DNA of 64,000 nucleotides, taken from Fratercula arctica. Lineage: Eukaryota > Chordata > Aves > Charadriiformes > Alcidae. A model generated the notes under the pieces. That model made no database searches and was not told the origin of the DNA. It worked only from the letters and a program-made list of their open reading frames with translations. Position numbers and translations under genes: made by a program. Below are positions 43,901 to 58,900 of this stretch, piece after piece (positions within the stretch are counted from its first letter, which is position 1; each line of letters opens with the position of its first letter). The DNA is taken from NCBI GenBank assembly GCA_947846985.1, contig CANTUZ010000020.1:7599459-7663458 (forward strand). The letters run 5' to 3'.

Positions 43901-46900
43901 CTCTGCTTTATTCCAGTTTCTTATTTTGCTGGTAGTGATAGACAGAAATACATATACATACAATTGTGGTTGAATTGCATATTTTATACAAATTATCAGT
44001 CCTTTTTTGTTGTTGTTTGTGTTTGCATTGGCTTTGGTAGCCTGAATCATCTTTGACTGTTTGACTTCTGCCTTGAGAAAATGGTTATTCTGAGAAGGGG
44101 TGTGCACATGTAGTAAGTATATGTATGAATAACATACCTGTGTTTCAGTTGCTGGTAAATTATTGTTTATTATTATGTCTTACAGGGAAACTGTAAATGG
44201 TCTCAACGTGTAATATCAGATAAAACAGATTTCTGTCTTCTGATGCAAAAAATTACTTTTTCATGTGAGATTTGAGAAGTGTATATTTCTAGTATATTTT
44301 TCAATAACAATGTGTTTTTGTATTTGTTCCCTATGAAATTAGTTTGAAAATGAAAAACTAAGTTTAAAACTGGAAGATGAGATATGTGAAAATAAAGATC
44401 TTTTAAAAGAGTAAGTAATACAGTAAAATACATTTTTGTAAAAATTTTTAGTGTTAGTGCTAAGAACTGTATTGATATGGGAAGTTACATTTAGCTGTTA
44501 AATTGTAAGGGTCATCAGGGCATTTACAGTGTTACTACTTAGGTATTCAAAGTGCCATACATTCCTGTGAGAACATATTATGGTATTTCTTCCTCTTTTA
44601 GAAACAGCGCTTCAAGACATCTGTGTAATCTGCTCAAGGAAACCTGTACTCACTTCACAGAGAAGTCCAAAAAATGTAAATGCTATTTAAATTTTGATTT
44701 ATAAAAGTAAATGTACTTGTAGCTTTCTCTAAATTCACGAAGGAAAAAAGCTATCATTCTGATCCAAATACATTCTCCAGTTGAGGTAAATTGCAGGGGG
44801 CTCTGCATCAAAGTGAAATTGGAAGTGAAGCCATAGGTCTAATCCACATATGTTTTGTAATGCTAAATCTAGAGGTTTTCTGAAGTCAGTTTGATTGTTT
44901 GCTAAAAGATTATAAGCCTGGGAACTATTTAGGTGTCTAAACACTGATACAGGCTTAAAGCAGTGTAAGCAACCCTGATTAGCCAGTAGCAGCCGCTCCA
45001 GAGGAGGACAGATCTCCTGAGATCTTGTCTGTCCATTGACGTTTTTCAGTCCCATCCAGATACCTTGAATATGTGAAGACATATGAGGTAACACTTCATG
45101 CCTGTGTTCAGGCACTAGAATCTACTCTACTCTGATTACCTCCCCCAGCTCTCCCTAACAAATTTCCAGAGTTGTTGTTATGCTGTTTGGAGCAGTTAGA
45201 GATTCATGGGGAAAAAAGGTCCAAACTCCAAGACACTATGAGTAACTAGCGTTCTTCTCACTAAATAGGCCAAGCCAAGACAGCTGGATAACTTAACAAA
45301 GTTTAAATTCTGATGTTTTAAAATATGTTCTTGACATGGGATTTTATTCTATATGAAATTGAACACCTGTGTATAGATGTACTGTACTTCTTTGATACCC
45401 ATGTTTCTACTGTTCTGTTCTAGAATTGTTTTCTTAGGGAAAAATAATACCAATTACAAAAATGAAAGAAAAAAAAAGAAAAAGATGGAGATGGAATATT
45501 GTTACAATTCTATTATGACAGTTCTGTGATCATGGGTATCTCTGATGATGGGAAGAAATTCAGTGCTAAACCTTATATTAAAGTTTTTAAAACCCTAACA
45601 TTTTTGATATATTAATATTCAACAACATTAATGCTGTCAAAATTAATATAGTTCTAAAAATCGATCCAGAATTACACTATTCACAGAAAAACTGAGATTG
45701 GGAAGGAATTTGAAAAGCTGAGCTTGCTTGATATTTCAATGGCGTATACTTTTTCTCCAGATTATGTAACTTTTGTCACCTGTTTTATAATGATTTTTTT
45801 AAAATAAGAAAAGAACCTATAATTCCTTTTTAAATTCATTATGCTGTTTAAGCATAGTGGCTTGGACAGCTGGCATTCTTTTTCAAAAGGAAAACTTTAT
45901 GGTACATTCTTACTTTGATAGATGAACATGAAAGAGAAGGAACAAGACAACTATATGTGGAACTTAATAACAATGTTGAAGTAAGTGATGTAGCTTGTTA
46001 ATAGGCTCAAATGTGATCTGAATTACATGGATATGTTGAGATATCTGAGTTATGTGCGTATGTTGAGATACTATTCATACAAAGAATGTTCTCTGATAAA
46101 GTGATTAGAACTGTTGTGTGATGCAGGAAGTCAGGTTTTCAGTCCCTTTTCAAGAATTATTTTTGTATTGTATAGGGCACATTCGGATGAAATGCAGCAG
46201 TTTTTGGGATGTAAATCCATATGATCTGTGTGATATGTATGATCTGCTTAGTGTGAGGTGACTGCCATAACTTCTGTCTTTTTGTACTCTGTTTCACTCA
46301 ACTGGTCATTTCATGGAATGTCTGAGGTTGGAAAACATCCTCTGGAGAACATCTGGAGAACTTCCCCTGCTAAAAGCAAGGTCCAGTAGACCTTGTTCAG
46401 TCAGGTTTTGGGGTCACGTATATTAGGGTTATTCTATTAGATAAGTTTATTTAATGTAAAGTGCAATGTAAAATAAAGATGAACAAAGAAAATTAATTTC
46501 AATTTTGAGTGTGACACAACAACAAAATTCATTATGGGAACTCGTGATTTTGTGTGGAATAAGAAGCATAAGGTGTGACTATTCCTTGACTTAAAGAGGG
46601 TTTTTACCTTTTTAATTTGCAAAAGAAGTGCAGTCTTGCCAAAGAAATTAATTCATCATATTTTTGTTATTAATTATTCCAGTGTGGAAGATAAGACCCT
46701 AGTATATTTATAATAGAGAAATGCAAGGCATCACTGTTTTGAGAGTGATGAACTTGATGTTAAGCAGAGTCAGAGAGTATACGGTATAATGGCTAAATAT
46801 TAATTATAGGTTGTGGTAGCAATCAAGAAAAGCACAACTACTTCTCTGTTGTGTTAGGCATCTACAAACATGGACCAGTAAAAATATTTCATCCTTGGAA

Positions 46901-49900
46901 TGGTTTAGATCTTGGGTATAGAAATTCTTAAACTTCTGACTTTGAATAATTACAACATTCTCTTAACTCAACAACAAACCATAAACGTAATTCTTCATTA
47001 CTTAGTTTTATATGAACGTATATATTGAATTTTATTTTTAGAGAATGATAATTGCGTTTGAAGAGCTTCGTGTGCAAGCAGAGAACACCAGATTGGAAAT
47101 GTGTTTCAAATGTGAGAATTCTGTTTATTGTGTTTATGCTGCAGGCTTAACCATTTTGTACTTCATAGATTTTATTGCATGCATTCAGGCCAGAAAGATT
47201 CGAAATGCTGGAATGGTGAACTGTAACACTGTGACAGACACTCTTTTATTCATGCTGTCTGCTATTAAATGCCTGGGCCCTTTTATTGTTTTTCCACTGA
47301 GCCAGATTTTGAACTTTGTTTTTCAAATAGTCACTCAAAGTCAGTTTTGTCTGTGAAGTACAGTCTAGCGATCACTACTTATTTTATGTAGTTGGTTTAT
47401 TTAAATGATAATGCACTAGTCTACAGCTACAGAAATTTTAATTTCATTTGCTTTATTTATTCTACTGTGTGCCTGTTTCATTTTTACATATGTATTTTTG
47501 TTAGTTTCTTAAACTTTTAAGTAATACATGGAATAATGGACTCATTCTGTGGAAAGCTGGTGCAAAAATAATTTGTCTGATTAGAAAATAATTTCAAATA
47601 TGACTTTAACAATTGCTCTTTAGGAAATAAATTGTACAGCTGTACAATTATAAGCAATCTTAAACTGGAAAGTTTATTTAACTTGGAGTATATTTTAGCT
47701 AGTGTATTAACTATGAATATTACTATATCTCAAAAGTAAAAGAAGAAGCAGAAAAAGTGGACAAGTTTGAAAAAGAATGCAAACTGGAAGTCAGTATGAA
47801 GGAAAAGCAGGTTTGCTCAATTTTACAGTCTAATATGTACAGCTTTATTTTTGAAACAAATCTTGCAGTTCCTTTAGTATTTGAACTCTGTTTTGTGACT
47901 TACTGATATATCAAATGAAAACAATTACTTTAAAAGTGCTTGGTTAGTTGTATATTTGTATATACATATACAAATACATATACTATTACATAGTATACAT
48001 ATACATAATACATATAATATTTGTATTTTGGAAGGATGGAAATTAATATTGCAAATGACTTTTTGATGGTATGTTTCTTCTGTATTATATATTTTGAATA
48101 AAAGTGAATTAGGCTGCTGTATCATAACAGGGGACATCTTAGTGACAGGATTTAAAAGCACCATGTAAACACTGAGTAATCTTTCTGTTCTCTATACATA
48201 CGCTTGCCTTTATAAAAAGTGGCTTGTGCAGAAGCATAAAATTAGAAAAGCAGTCATCACTCCTCATAGTTAAGAAAGATATAGTTCATATCCGGGAAGA
48301 GGGAACTTTGAAGAAGGATTAAAATGCATATCAAACCACAGGCTGGTAAGAGAGTTTAGGAAACTGAGATTGGAGTAGGTTTTTTGTAGTGATGTGATGA
48401 GGTAGCCATGATGGAAGACTGATTAAGTTGAAGAAATTAATTGTGGTAAGAGTTTTCAGTTTGGAAGCAGGAGTCTGAGAAGTAGAGCATCCGTCTGTAT
48501 CTGGGAAGGTCAAGAGTTTGTTTTTCTGAGGATGGATGTGACATTACAAAGGGGCAAGGAGTGTTTCTGGGCATCAGTAAAAAGGACAAAAATAACAGCT
48601 GGAGCCATATTTGAGTCAGATTCTGCTAACTTTAGGGATACTACAGTATCTTCAGTGTGTTGGAATTCAATGCTTTAATTTTGAACTGAAGAGCTTTTTC
48701 ATCCAGGGTAATATGAGTTGATCAGTATTTGTCTTAAGACTGGCCACCTTTTTTAACTCGAATGACAGCAGTACGTATGGTAATCATACACGGTGCATAA
48801 ATGAAAATGAGAATCTGTTCTGTTTTTCTACATTTCATTATGATATTATTTTAATTTTGTTAGATTTCAGTTCTTACCATACAGAGTGATGAAAAAGATG
48901 ATATAATAAGAGACATCAAGACTCAGCTGCAGGAATCAAAAAATAAGATTGCTGACTTAGTAGAAGCAAAAAGTAAGAGTTCTCTCTGCTATCTTAAAGT
49001 GTAATTGGTTATAGAAGTATAGGAAACAGGATCATGGTAATTTTACCCTGTTACTAGTCAGCAGCAGAATTTTGGGCCTTGCGGGCCATATTTTCTTGTG
49101 GAACAGAAGCTGCTGATGTGGGATCCAGACTGGTACTGCAATCTGCATATGTATAAAATCTAGGGCCTTATTTCATAACAAAGGTTTTCCCTTTAGGCTT
49201 AGGCTACACTCTGTTTTTGTGTTGACATAACAGCTTCATTGCGAAGGACTTTTCAATAAACTCTAGTGTGAACATGTTATACTACTGTAAAGGTGCCATA
49301 TACCCTGTCATTCCTTTTCTGTGACAGAAGTTTTACCAGGACACTGTATAGCCCTGTCTCTGTTCTGGAGATTTTTCCCATTTCAGTTGGACTCATGTAG
49401 TAAACATGGCACTACAATAGATAAGTGTTTTTCCTGGTTACTGGATTGATCTGTTTCAAATCAAGTTAGTGAAAGGTCTTCAAAGTATAATATTTGTTCA
49501 GTAGTCCCTAAATAGTAGCCTTGTTCTGTGTTCAACAAGACTTATTTTCACATCTTTGCCAAATAACCCTCCAAAACGTTACTGCTTTTAAATGGAATCG
49601 TTGCAAATAGGCAAAGGATTGGCTGGGGTTGGAAGTATAACTAGTTTTGAAGGGTTCTTTTTTAAGGGTGTGTCAAGCAGTGAGAGCTTTTGAAGATTGC
49701 AAGGGGAAAATACATTGCTTGAATTTTGCAAACTTAAAGTCAGGTGCCACTGAGGAAACTTACTTTTCAGAACTTGATTTTCAGTATTTGTAAGCCATCT
49801 ATATACCAAAATATTTTTAGTATATGATGCAAGTACCTTTGTTCTTTAGAACTGGTGCAATTTTCAGCCTCCCCTTCCCTGGGGAGTTGGGAGGAAGGTT

Positions 49901-52900
49901 TTAGTAGTGTTTTTATGCCAAATACATATAAGTGGCTGCATTTTATTAGATTTTATAAATATATGTAACTTTACAGTTTGCTTACTGTTACTTAATAAGT
50001 TGAATAACCATCTTGGAGGCTTTTTACTTAACAGTAACATGAATACATCATGTAACTTGGTTAAAGTGTAGGAATGTATTTATCTGTAAAATAGAATTGC
50101 AAGCATTTTTTAGTAAATAGCTTATTTTGCTTAAATGTAAGCATATATCTTTTTGCTTAGGACATGAAGGAGACATGTTAAAGGAATCCCAGATCAATCA
50201 AGAACATTTGAGGGCAGAACTGGAAGAAGCCAAAGTTTCATTGCAAAAAACAGAGGTACAACTTTCTTAGAACTTTCCAGTGTAAATAGATTAGACGAGT
50301 AGTTGCATAAGTAATACTTCTACTTTAGATATGAAACAGTTGTATCTTTTTGTTGCAAAACGTTCAGAAATTATATAATTTTTTTTGTAGGTTACTCAAA
50401 AGAGCTTAGAAACTGAGTTGCAGACTGCAGTGAAAGCACTGGTTCAGGTCACTGGAGAAAAAGAAGCAGAGATGGAAGAATGTAAAAAAATTAAGGCTTT
50501 GCACGCATCCCTGAGAGAGGAGTTTGAGACTTCTATTTCCAATTTGAAAAGCTTGCTGCGAAAAGAGCAAAATAGGTAAATTAAACAGTTTAAATTCAAA
50601 CAATAATCTTGCAGGTAAAATACTAGATTACTGAGCTGCCGGGAATAAAACCTAAATTTCGTATGTGATTTGGTGTAATTACATTTTTGTAACCTCTAAT
50701 AACTTCTTTTTTCAATTTTATTTTCTTAGATTGGAGAAATGTGAAGATCAGTCAAAGCTACTTACCTTGGAGCTCAGAAATAAGACTGCTGAACTGGGTA
50801 AGATTTGTAGAAAGAAAGAAAATGAGCTAGGTAGCATTTCTCTTCTGTTTCCTAAAAATAGACCATCCCTATTGCTTGGAAAAATGGTTTACAGTACCCT
50901 GTACCTGTCAGGAGTGTTTACATTTATTTTTACTCATCTGACGTCTTTCATTTTGGTAGTTGTTGTAGCTGGCAACAGTCAAAGAGCAGTGCCGTGCAGA
51001 CCTCCAATAGCAAGACCATATATGTATGGGTTCTCCTGGAAGTCATTTTGGTTTCTCTGCACACTTCCACTTAAACTGATAGCACTGCAGACCTGTTTGA
51101 GAGGTAGCGTTAGGCTGCTGAACAGTAGTTTCCTGGAATGACTTCTGTACCTTGTAGCAGAGACAAAACACTTGCATTAAGTTTTCCTGCAGACCACTCT
51201 CCCCATGTTGGATGTAGAATCACACTGCAGTAGTTAGCTTTAAATATTGCTTTGATATCCTGTGATTTATAGATATGCGCTTTTAGCCTCCAGAGTAAGA
51301 GATCTGTCTTTAGCACTGTTTTCCCAGTGTGCAGCATATGTCTCTAGTCCTGATATGATACATGAGAAATATAGTTTGGTGTCCTTGTATGTATTGAGGG
51401 CATCTAAAGATAAGTGTTCAAAAATTAACTGCTAATGCTTGTCTAAAACAAGGTGAGATGTGACCTGTGAGAATTCCAGAGCAAAAATGAGTTTGTATCC
51501 AGTACTCTTGCAATGTACTTACAGCCCAGTAATGTGAATGTGCACATAGAAAACATATTCAAGTTACTAATAAGTGGTCTCCTTTTTCAGCATATCCATG
51601 TGAATATATTCAGCAGTCTGTCTTTTTTTCTGGAAAATGCAGATGCCTCAATACTTGGAGACTGTAAACATTCTTACAGTCCACAGTTTATTTGAAGCCA
51701 TGATTGTGGAAAGCATAATATGCTCTGAATTCTATTGAAGACGAATTATTAGTTTCTCTTCAGATATATATTTGCTAATGTCTTTCTGAATCATTTTTTT
51801 CAACTCTATGTTTAGGTTAAGTCATAATTTAGGTTATAATTTATCTTTACAATTTCTGAAAGTTTTGAAAATTGGGTACTGCAAAGGGATAAATGCTTTA
51901 TAGTGCCTGCTAAATATGTAAAATTATTTCTGTTCAATTAATTTTACATTACATGTGCTGTAGAAGAGATGACTAAACTAAAATGTGACAAAGAAACGCA
52001 ACTTGAAGAGCTGTCAGAAACACTGGTAAATGTTCATTTTATTAGTCTCATGGCATTTGCTTTTCATATGAAGTCTCTCTTGCTTTTTAAGTATCTTAAA
52101 TGCCACATACAAACACTGTCTAATCTGCCTTAATGTTGCTACTAAACTTTCTTACCTGTCTTTTAGACTATTTCAGTGTTTTCTTTGAAGAACTTTATTA
52201 TTTCCACTGTTTTTCTTGTTTTGTTCTGCTTTGTTTTGGTTTTCCTTGTCAATACTTCTGGTCATTTCTTTCTTCATTCACAGCTATTCAAATGCCACTC
52301 CCTCTGGACATAAAGATTTCACATTTTTAGTTATGCCTAGTACTCTTTCCTCATTCTGAACCTTTAGTTATGTCTAGATTCTTTCCTCATTCTGAACCTT
52401 TCTGAAAAATACTTTTTTTTTTTTGTAATGAACATTAGCTCAAACCTTGTGAGCACCACACACATGACATTTAAGGCTGAGGGATCAACTAACTTTCAAC
52501 AGTAAAGATAATTCATCGAGTGGATAGCTTTCTTCATAATAATCTTCTAAAAATTAAGCATTGTAAATTACAGGCTTACCTCATTTTGGTGTTTAAAGGA
52601 TATCTTCTGACACCACCCAGAAGAGGCAGTGGAATTTGTGAAAAGGTTATGTGTGACAAATTGAGAAAACTGATAAGCAATTTCATAGGTTTCATAGGTT
52701 TGTTGCTTCACAAATCTATTGTGATTATATTGCTGTTTGTGGGGTGTTAGTTATGGAGATGTCCTCCATGCTGCAGCATTTACTATCTAGAAAGCATTGT
52801 GTACTGTGTTGATGTATGTCCCTTTTCAGAGAAAACATATAAGGGCCTGCAGAAAGGTCTTTTGGGTTATAACAGTCTGTTGCATCTGTTATGCTGGGTG

Positions 52901-55900
52901 TTCTGTTCTTACTTATAGGGAAGTTTCCTGAGGTAATTAGCTCTAGTATCTGTGAACCCTACTGAACTGTGACAAAGGCCTGTTCTCTGTTACAGAAGTC
53001 TAGGCTATATGAAGTGCACTTTTGATAAGGATTATTTTAGTTACGATGTTATATTTACAAGTCTAACAAGAGACTGCATCAGCTAAAGTAAGATAGTGTG
53101 AAACCAGGTCTGAATTTTAGCATGTATGTTTGTTCCTTATCTACTGTGCATTATACTTTTCTAAACTGAGTTTCACTGATCTTAAACAGGGAAAAGTTGA
53201 AGGACTTCTAGTGAAGAAGAAAGATCTTGAGGTTACTGTAGAAAATTTGCAGGAAAGAGAAAAAGAAACGAAAAATGTTCTCCAAATAAGAGAGGTCTGA
53301 ATAAAGGGTGATAGTAACATGTTTTTATAAATAGTTAAGTTACACATTATCAGTTATATATAAGAACATAAGAAATATCACATAGTCGCACCAGTGCTCC
53401 ACCCAATGCACTGCCATGCTTGTGATAATGACAGCAGAAGGTACTGTGTAGTAGAGGAGCCTGACTATTATCTCTGGTCCATACCCCTTACATTCCTGCA
53501 GTAGCTGTATTAAAGATGTTTGAGGACACATCCCTGTCAGTTGCCTTTCCTATCAGTTTATGGACTTGTTCATGTTCACTTGTCTCATCTGGTTTTGAAC
53601 CTCTTCAGACTATTTGCCTCCATAGCCTTCTGTGATTAGAAATTCCAGAAGTTCATTATGTATTGTCCTTAAAAAAATAATCATCTCACTTGCTCTCCCT
53701 CCTTCTCTCCCTGATCGCTCTCCCTCCTTCTCTCCCTCATCTCCCCCACTCCCTCAACTGCCTGCCAGTGCCTGTGGTATCAGTGTATCACCAGTTGTTT
53801 GGAGGAAACAGTGTTCAAAGCATTTATATATTTTAAAATGTATTACGTTACAAGGCTTATCTTGTAATGGCAGCAAATTTGAGGGAGGAATTTTGCTTTT
53901 TGGTTTGGGATGCGTCTAAAACGTGCTTATTCTATCACGTAGTACTGGGATTTTGTGATTTTTTTAAATTTAGTTTCATTTATATTATTTTTTAATCTGT
54001 AGTGTTAATTTTGTCAGTAATTTTGCCGACAGGTTAGACTTAAAATAGGGAATGCATTTAGCATTCGTATCAGGGTTCGATATTTCACACTACTTTCATA
54101 TCAAAACAGAGAGATGTAAAGATACAGTCTGGCTAATTTATGGCATGTATGTAGTTTTGTTTCATCTTAAAGCTTTGTGTTGTCAGTTCATTTATGATAG
54201 ATTTCATGACTTGTATTTTATATATGTGTACTCAAAAGACTTTCTTTTTCTTCTGCAGAAAGAAATCCATGATTTGAAAGTACAGCTGACTAGTACAGCT
54301 GAAAAGGAACAAAATTATTTAAAACAGCTTATGACACTGAATACAGATCTTGAACAAGAGGCGTATGATAATTTTTGAAAATATAGTATTTAATTTTTTT
54401 TGTGCTACATAAAAGTTATGTTAGTATACAATGAAATGATCTATGATTGTTTTCTAATGGAAGTTTTGAACCTGTGCCCACAGTCTGACATCTGTTACAT
54501 ACTTTATAAATACATACATTTATAAATGGCGGTTTCTGTATCTATTTGTGTGTAATTGTTCCATATCTCCATGACTTAGTTGGGTTAACATGAAGAAAAA
54601 GTTTCTGAATTCATTGTTAACCCTGCTTTGAGCTGGATGTTGAACTACATCATCTTCAACAACCATTATATTTATATAAAAGTTGTCTCTAATTTTCTTT
54701 CCTTCTCCTGTCGCCTTCTTGCATCCCTGTAACTTTGCTGCAAAGCTTAAATTTCTAGACACAGGCCTGGACTTTTTTCAGCGTGAAGTAACATTTTGTA
54801 ACAGATAAATTTAACTTAAAAGGAAAGTTCAGAATACATGTTCTCATTTCTCTTGACCATTTGTTTTAAATTAGGCTAAAGAATGAACAACTTACAGTGT
54901 CTATCAATAAGCTTTTATTAGAAAAAGAACAAATAGCACAAGAGAAAAGCGGTATGGCTACAGAACTCAAGAAACTGCAAGAAAGTTATGAGGTAAGTTT
55001 TAAACTTCCAGCTATTTTTAAAGGACAACATTCAATTTAAAATATAAATCATGTGGTAAATTTCAACATGACATGGTTCAGTAGAGTATCTGTACTATTT
55101 TTTGTGTTTAAAATACAAAGGAAGTGCAGTTACCCTTGTCAGTATGGTAGGTCAAGATACTGCTTAAGAATCCTTGAATTTTTTAAGATGTTACTTTGAA
55201 TTCTATTCATTTTACTTTCATGGGTCTTTATTTAGGGTAGTAGAAAAAAAGAAGAAAACACAAAGCAGTTAGCTGAAAACCTGGAAGATGCAAATGGCCA
55301 GCTAAGGCAAGTAAAACCAAATGTATACTATTACTAAAGGAAGTAGACTTGATTCCTTCAGAGTTAGTCTAAATGTTGTGATCATACACTGCTTTCTCTG
55401 ATTTTTAGATTAATGCTTTTTTTAGGTTATATAGCTAAACAGAAACAATTTAGTATTGATGTTAGCCATGTAGATGTTTCTACAAATTAGCAGTATACCT
55501 ATTGCTACAGGAACAATTTTTGCCATAGCTTCGTATTACATAGAGAGCTGTCCTTTTCTGCATTAACATTTTAGGTGTGAAGGAAATGAAAATAGAAGTT
55601 AAGGGTATAAACGTGAAAACGTGAAACTGGTTAAATGTTACTTTCTGAAGTAATCTCTGTACCACCAACCCAATAGACAGGCAGCCTTCCATGTTTCATA
55701 GATGCATTACAATATTACAGATTAGAATATATTTTACTCGAGTAAGGGGAACATGTTTCTGTACAGATCGGACATGAAATAGCAGTCACTTTGCATCATT
55801 TTAAAAACATTTTCATTGAACAGCTTGTGAAGTTCTCATCAACATCAGCAGCTCTTTATAGAAAATAAAGCAGTGAAAAGGAGTTAAAGTTATTAAGTAA

Positions 55901-58900
55901 ATATTTACTAATGCTTGTTAATTTGGCATTTAGAAATGAACTGGAGTCCTTGAAGGAGAAGATGGCAAAGAAAGGTGAAGAGATTAAAAGTAAACTGGAT
56001 GAAAGAGAAGAAAATGTATGCTATATCATGTGCTTTATCATGAAAATATGTAATCTCTTACAGAGGCTTTCTTTCAGTGCTGCTACCCATTGAGTCAACA
56101 TATGTACACATGCTGAGCCCTTTTATTTAAAAGACAAGGACCTTCAGTGGGATGTTTACTCTTTACATGGAGGCTTAAAAGTCCAGATTTGTTAGATTTC
56201 AGGCAAACAGAGAACCCCATTTATTTATTTCTGTTATACCCATTTAGTGATGGATGGGGTATGGATTAGCTTTCAATATGTAATATGAGTTTTAGTAATA
56301 TATTCAAATATTTTTACTTTAATACTGTAGTTTCAAAGCACACCTTTTTTTAAAATCATAATGGATTTAAAAATTTTATTATAAAAGTCAAAGAAAATAC
56401 TCAGGACTTAGGATGATAACTTAGTTATTTTTTTCACAAATACAAAATAGGGAATACACTTAATTCCCTATTAAGGAACTGCTTTGTAGTTGTAATGCAG
56501 TAATTAATAGCAATTCTACCATTACACCTTTTTCTTCTTCAGGAGAGTACAAAAATTCTATAATATTATGACTAGATTTACAATTATAATTCCAGGCTAA
56601 AAGTATTGAAAATGAAATTTCAAGGAAGGAAAAGCAACTGAAGATTCTAGAAAATAAGGTATGAAAATTCATTTTTTTTCACGAACTGTAGAGAACAATA
56701 CAAGATTATTTTTTAAATTACAAAGTTACTTTTTTTTCTTCTTTCTAAACCCTACAACCACTGAGAAACTGATTCACTGACTACTGTTGATGACATTGGG
56801 CCAGCAAAATTCTTGTAGTACTTTACAGTTAAAACTCCAATCATTGTAACACATTAGTGTGTGTCTTTCAGTTCCATTGAAATGGATAAGACGTGCAAAT
56901 GCATGTTTAAGTACCTTGACAGTAATCTCTAACACAGGGAGTAATTTTTTAGGAGTTAACTAATGTTTGAAATATCTCTTTTAGTTGAATAATTTAAAGA
57001 AACAGGTGGAAAATAAAACCAAATGCATCGAAGAGTTGCAACAGGAGGTATGTACATTTTTTAAAAGTCACAAATACATAAACCATGGTATTTTATGGTA
57101 ACTGTTACTTTTCAACAGTTTTTGTCTGGTGTGGTATCCTTAGATATACCTATGTAATTTATAACACTTCCTTTCTTATCCTAACTCTGAGCAAATTAAG
57201 GAGTCATTTTTGGAATTACTTGATTTGTAAAATCATCCTTACTTTTGAAAAATGCAATTACAGAGATGATATCTTTATTAAACTTTTACTATTTTCGTTT
57301 AGTACATGGTACCATTGATATATGTGGAATAATGACCTGTCTCATTTACAAATAGGACAAATTGTTAATAACTGTACTGTAAAAATATATAACTTGTATT
57401 TTTTGTCATGACATCTGCACATTTTCTGTGAGCAGCGTCTTAGTTTTTCTTCCCATTCTGCACCCTTTTTCATTATTCTCTGTTGTCACCAATGAGGAGC
57501 CTTTCATAAGGTCATGAAGTAACAGTATTATTAAAGTGAGTAGTTGAGCACTTTTTTGTTTGGAGAATTAATCTGGAACCTGAACTGCACAACAAAAAGA
57601 GTTACTTGCTTGCTGAAAGCTTGCATTTTTAAGATTCCGACCTACTCGATGCAGTTAAATCATTACATAATTCTGTTAACTTATTAAAGTATAGTGTTTA
57701 TTTTACTTTATTTTAACAGAATAAGGTACTGAAAAAGAAAATTACTGCAGAAAGCAAGAAAACAAGCATTTATGAAGGGAAGGTAGGTTTAAAAAACTTC
57801 ATGTACAAGATGAGGGTAAAGCACAAAGACTGAATGTTCTAAGTCCTAGTGTAACTAGTGATAATACGTTAAGCACATTCTTAATTGTTTTATGGATCTG
57901 GGATACAGATTTTACAGGAATGATCCCATAATCTTTGTAAAATAGTTCCATTTTTAATCATTACACTGACTGGACTGTCAGACATTTGTAAGAGATGATA
58001 GAAATTACAACTCAAGGACTTATGTTCCTAATCAGTCCCTTTTTTGGTTGTACTGAATGTTATTCACTACTGCCACCCCATTGAAATAGAATTAAAAGCG
58101 ATTAAAAGAAAAACATGTATTATTCACTTTAGGCAGTTCTTTTACTGTGTTCTGCAATGGTAAGCCCCTGATTAGAACATTGTGTCCAGTTTTGGGTACC
58201 ACACTTCAGGAAAGATTTAGACTGTTTTGAGGGTATTCTTATGAGAAACTTAAAGGGAAAAATTATAATCAAAGTGCACACTTGGGAGGAAAACATACCA
58301 TAAAACAGTTAAAATCTTAAATAAGGGAGGGAATAAAATTTCCATCTGTTTGTTGGTTGTCTTTTTTTCCAAAGAATTCACAGCATCTAGGGTTACTGCT
58401 TAGGAATAGACTCTTCCTATTTGTTTCATACCAAATTCTCAGTAGTATTAACAGCTAAAAGGAATTAATCTTTTTTAGAACTAAATAAAATTCTGAAAAT
58501 AAACTATTTTGAGATAAACTGTTTCTCCATTTCTTAACTGAAGGAAAAAAAAAAGATTTAATTATAAACATGAGTCATACATTCATACCGCTAAGTCTTA
58601 GGAGACTATCAATTATGCTTCATTTTCCTACCTTGTATTCCGTGCCAGCAATAGTAGTCTCGTCTGTGCAAAAGGCAGAATAGTGTCAGATTGCTAATGG
58701 TTTGTTCCCTTATACTGGAATGATTCTTTGTGATTGACTAGCCTCTAGCTTTAGGACTGTTTTATCGACTGGGGTGCACAAAACTGTTACAGGCTGTCTT
58801 TCCCATTGTGGTGTTGCCATTGTTCCTATTAGTATTTTCTAATTCACTTCAGGCCAAAGTTCAACTCTTTATGAAAAAAGCTGAACATTAAATAGGAAAT

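Noticed and set aside
47045..47356. 103-codon ORF starting in SYCP1 exon 8
   Set aside because: Exon 8 followed by intron sequence; the next true exon starts at 47737.
50665..51141. 158-codon ORF overlapping SYCP1 exon 13
   Set aside because: Only the exon 13 part is SYCP1; the rest is intron read-through.
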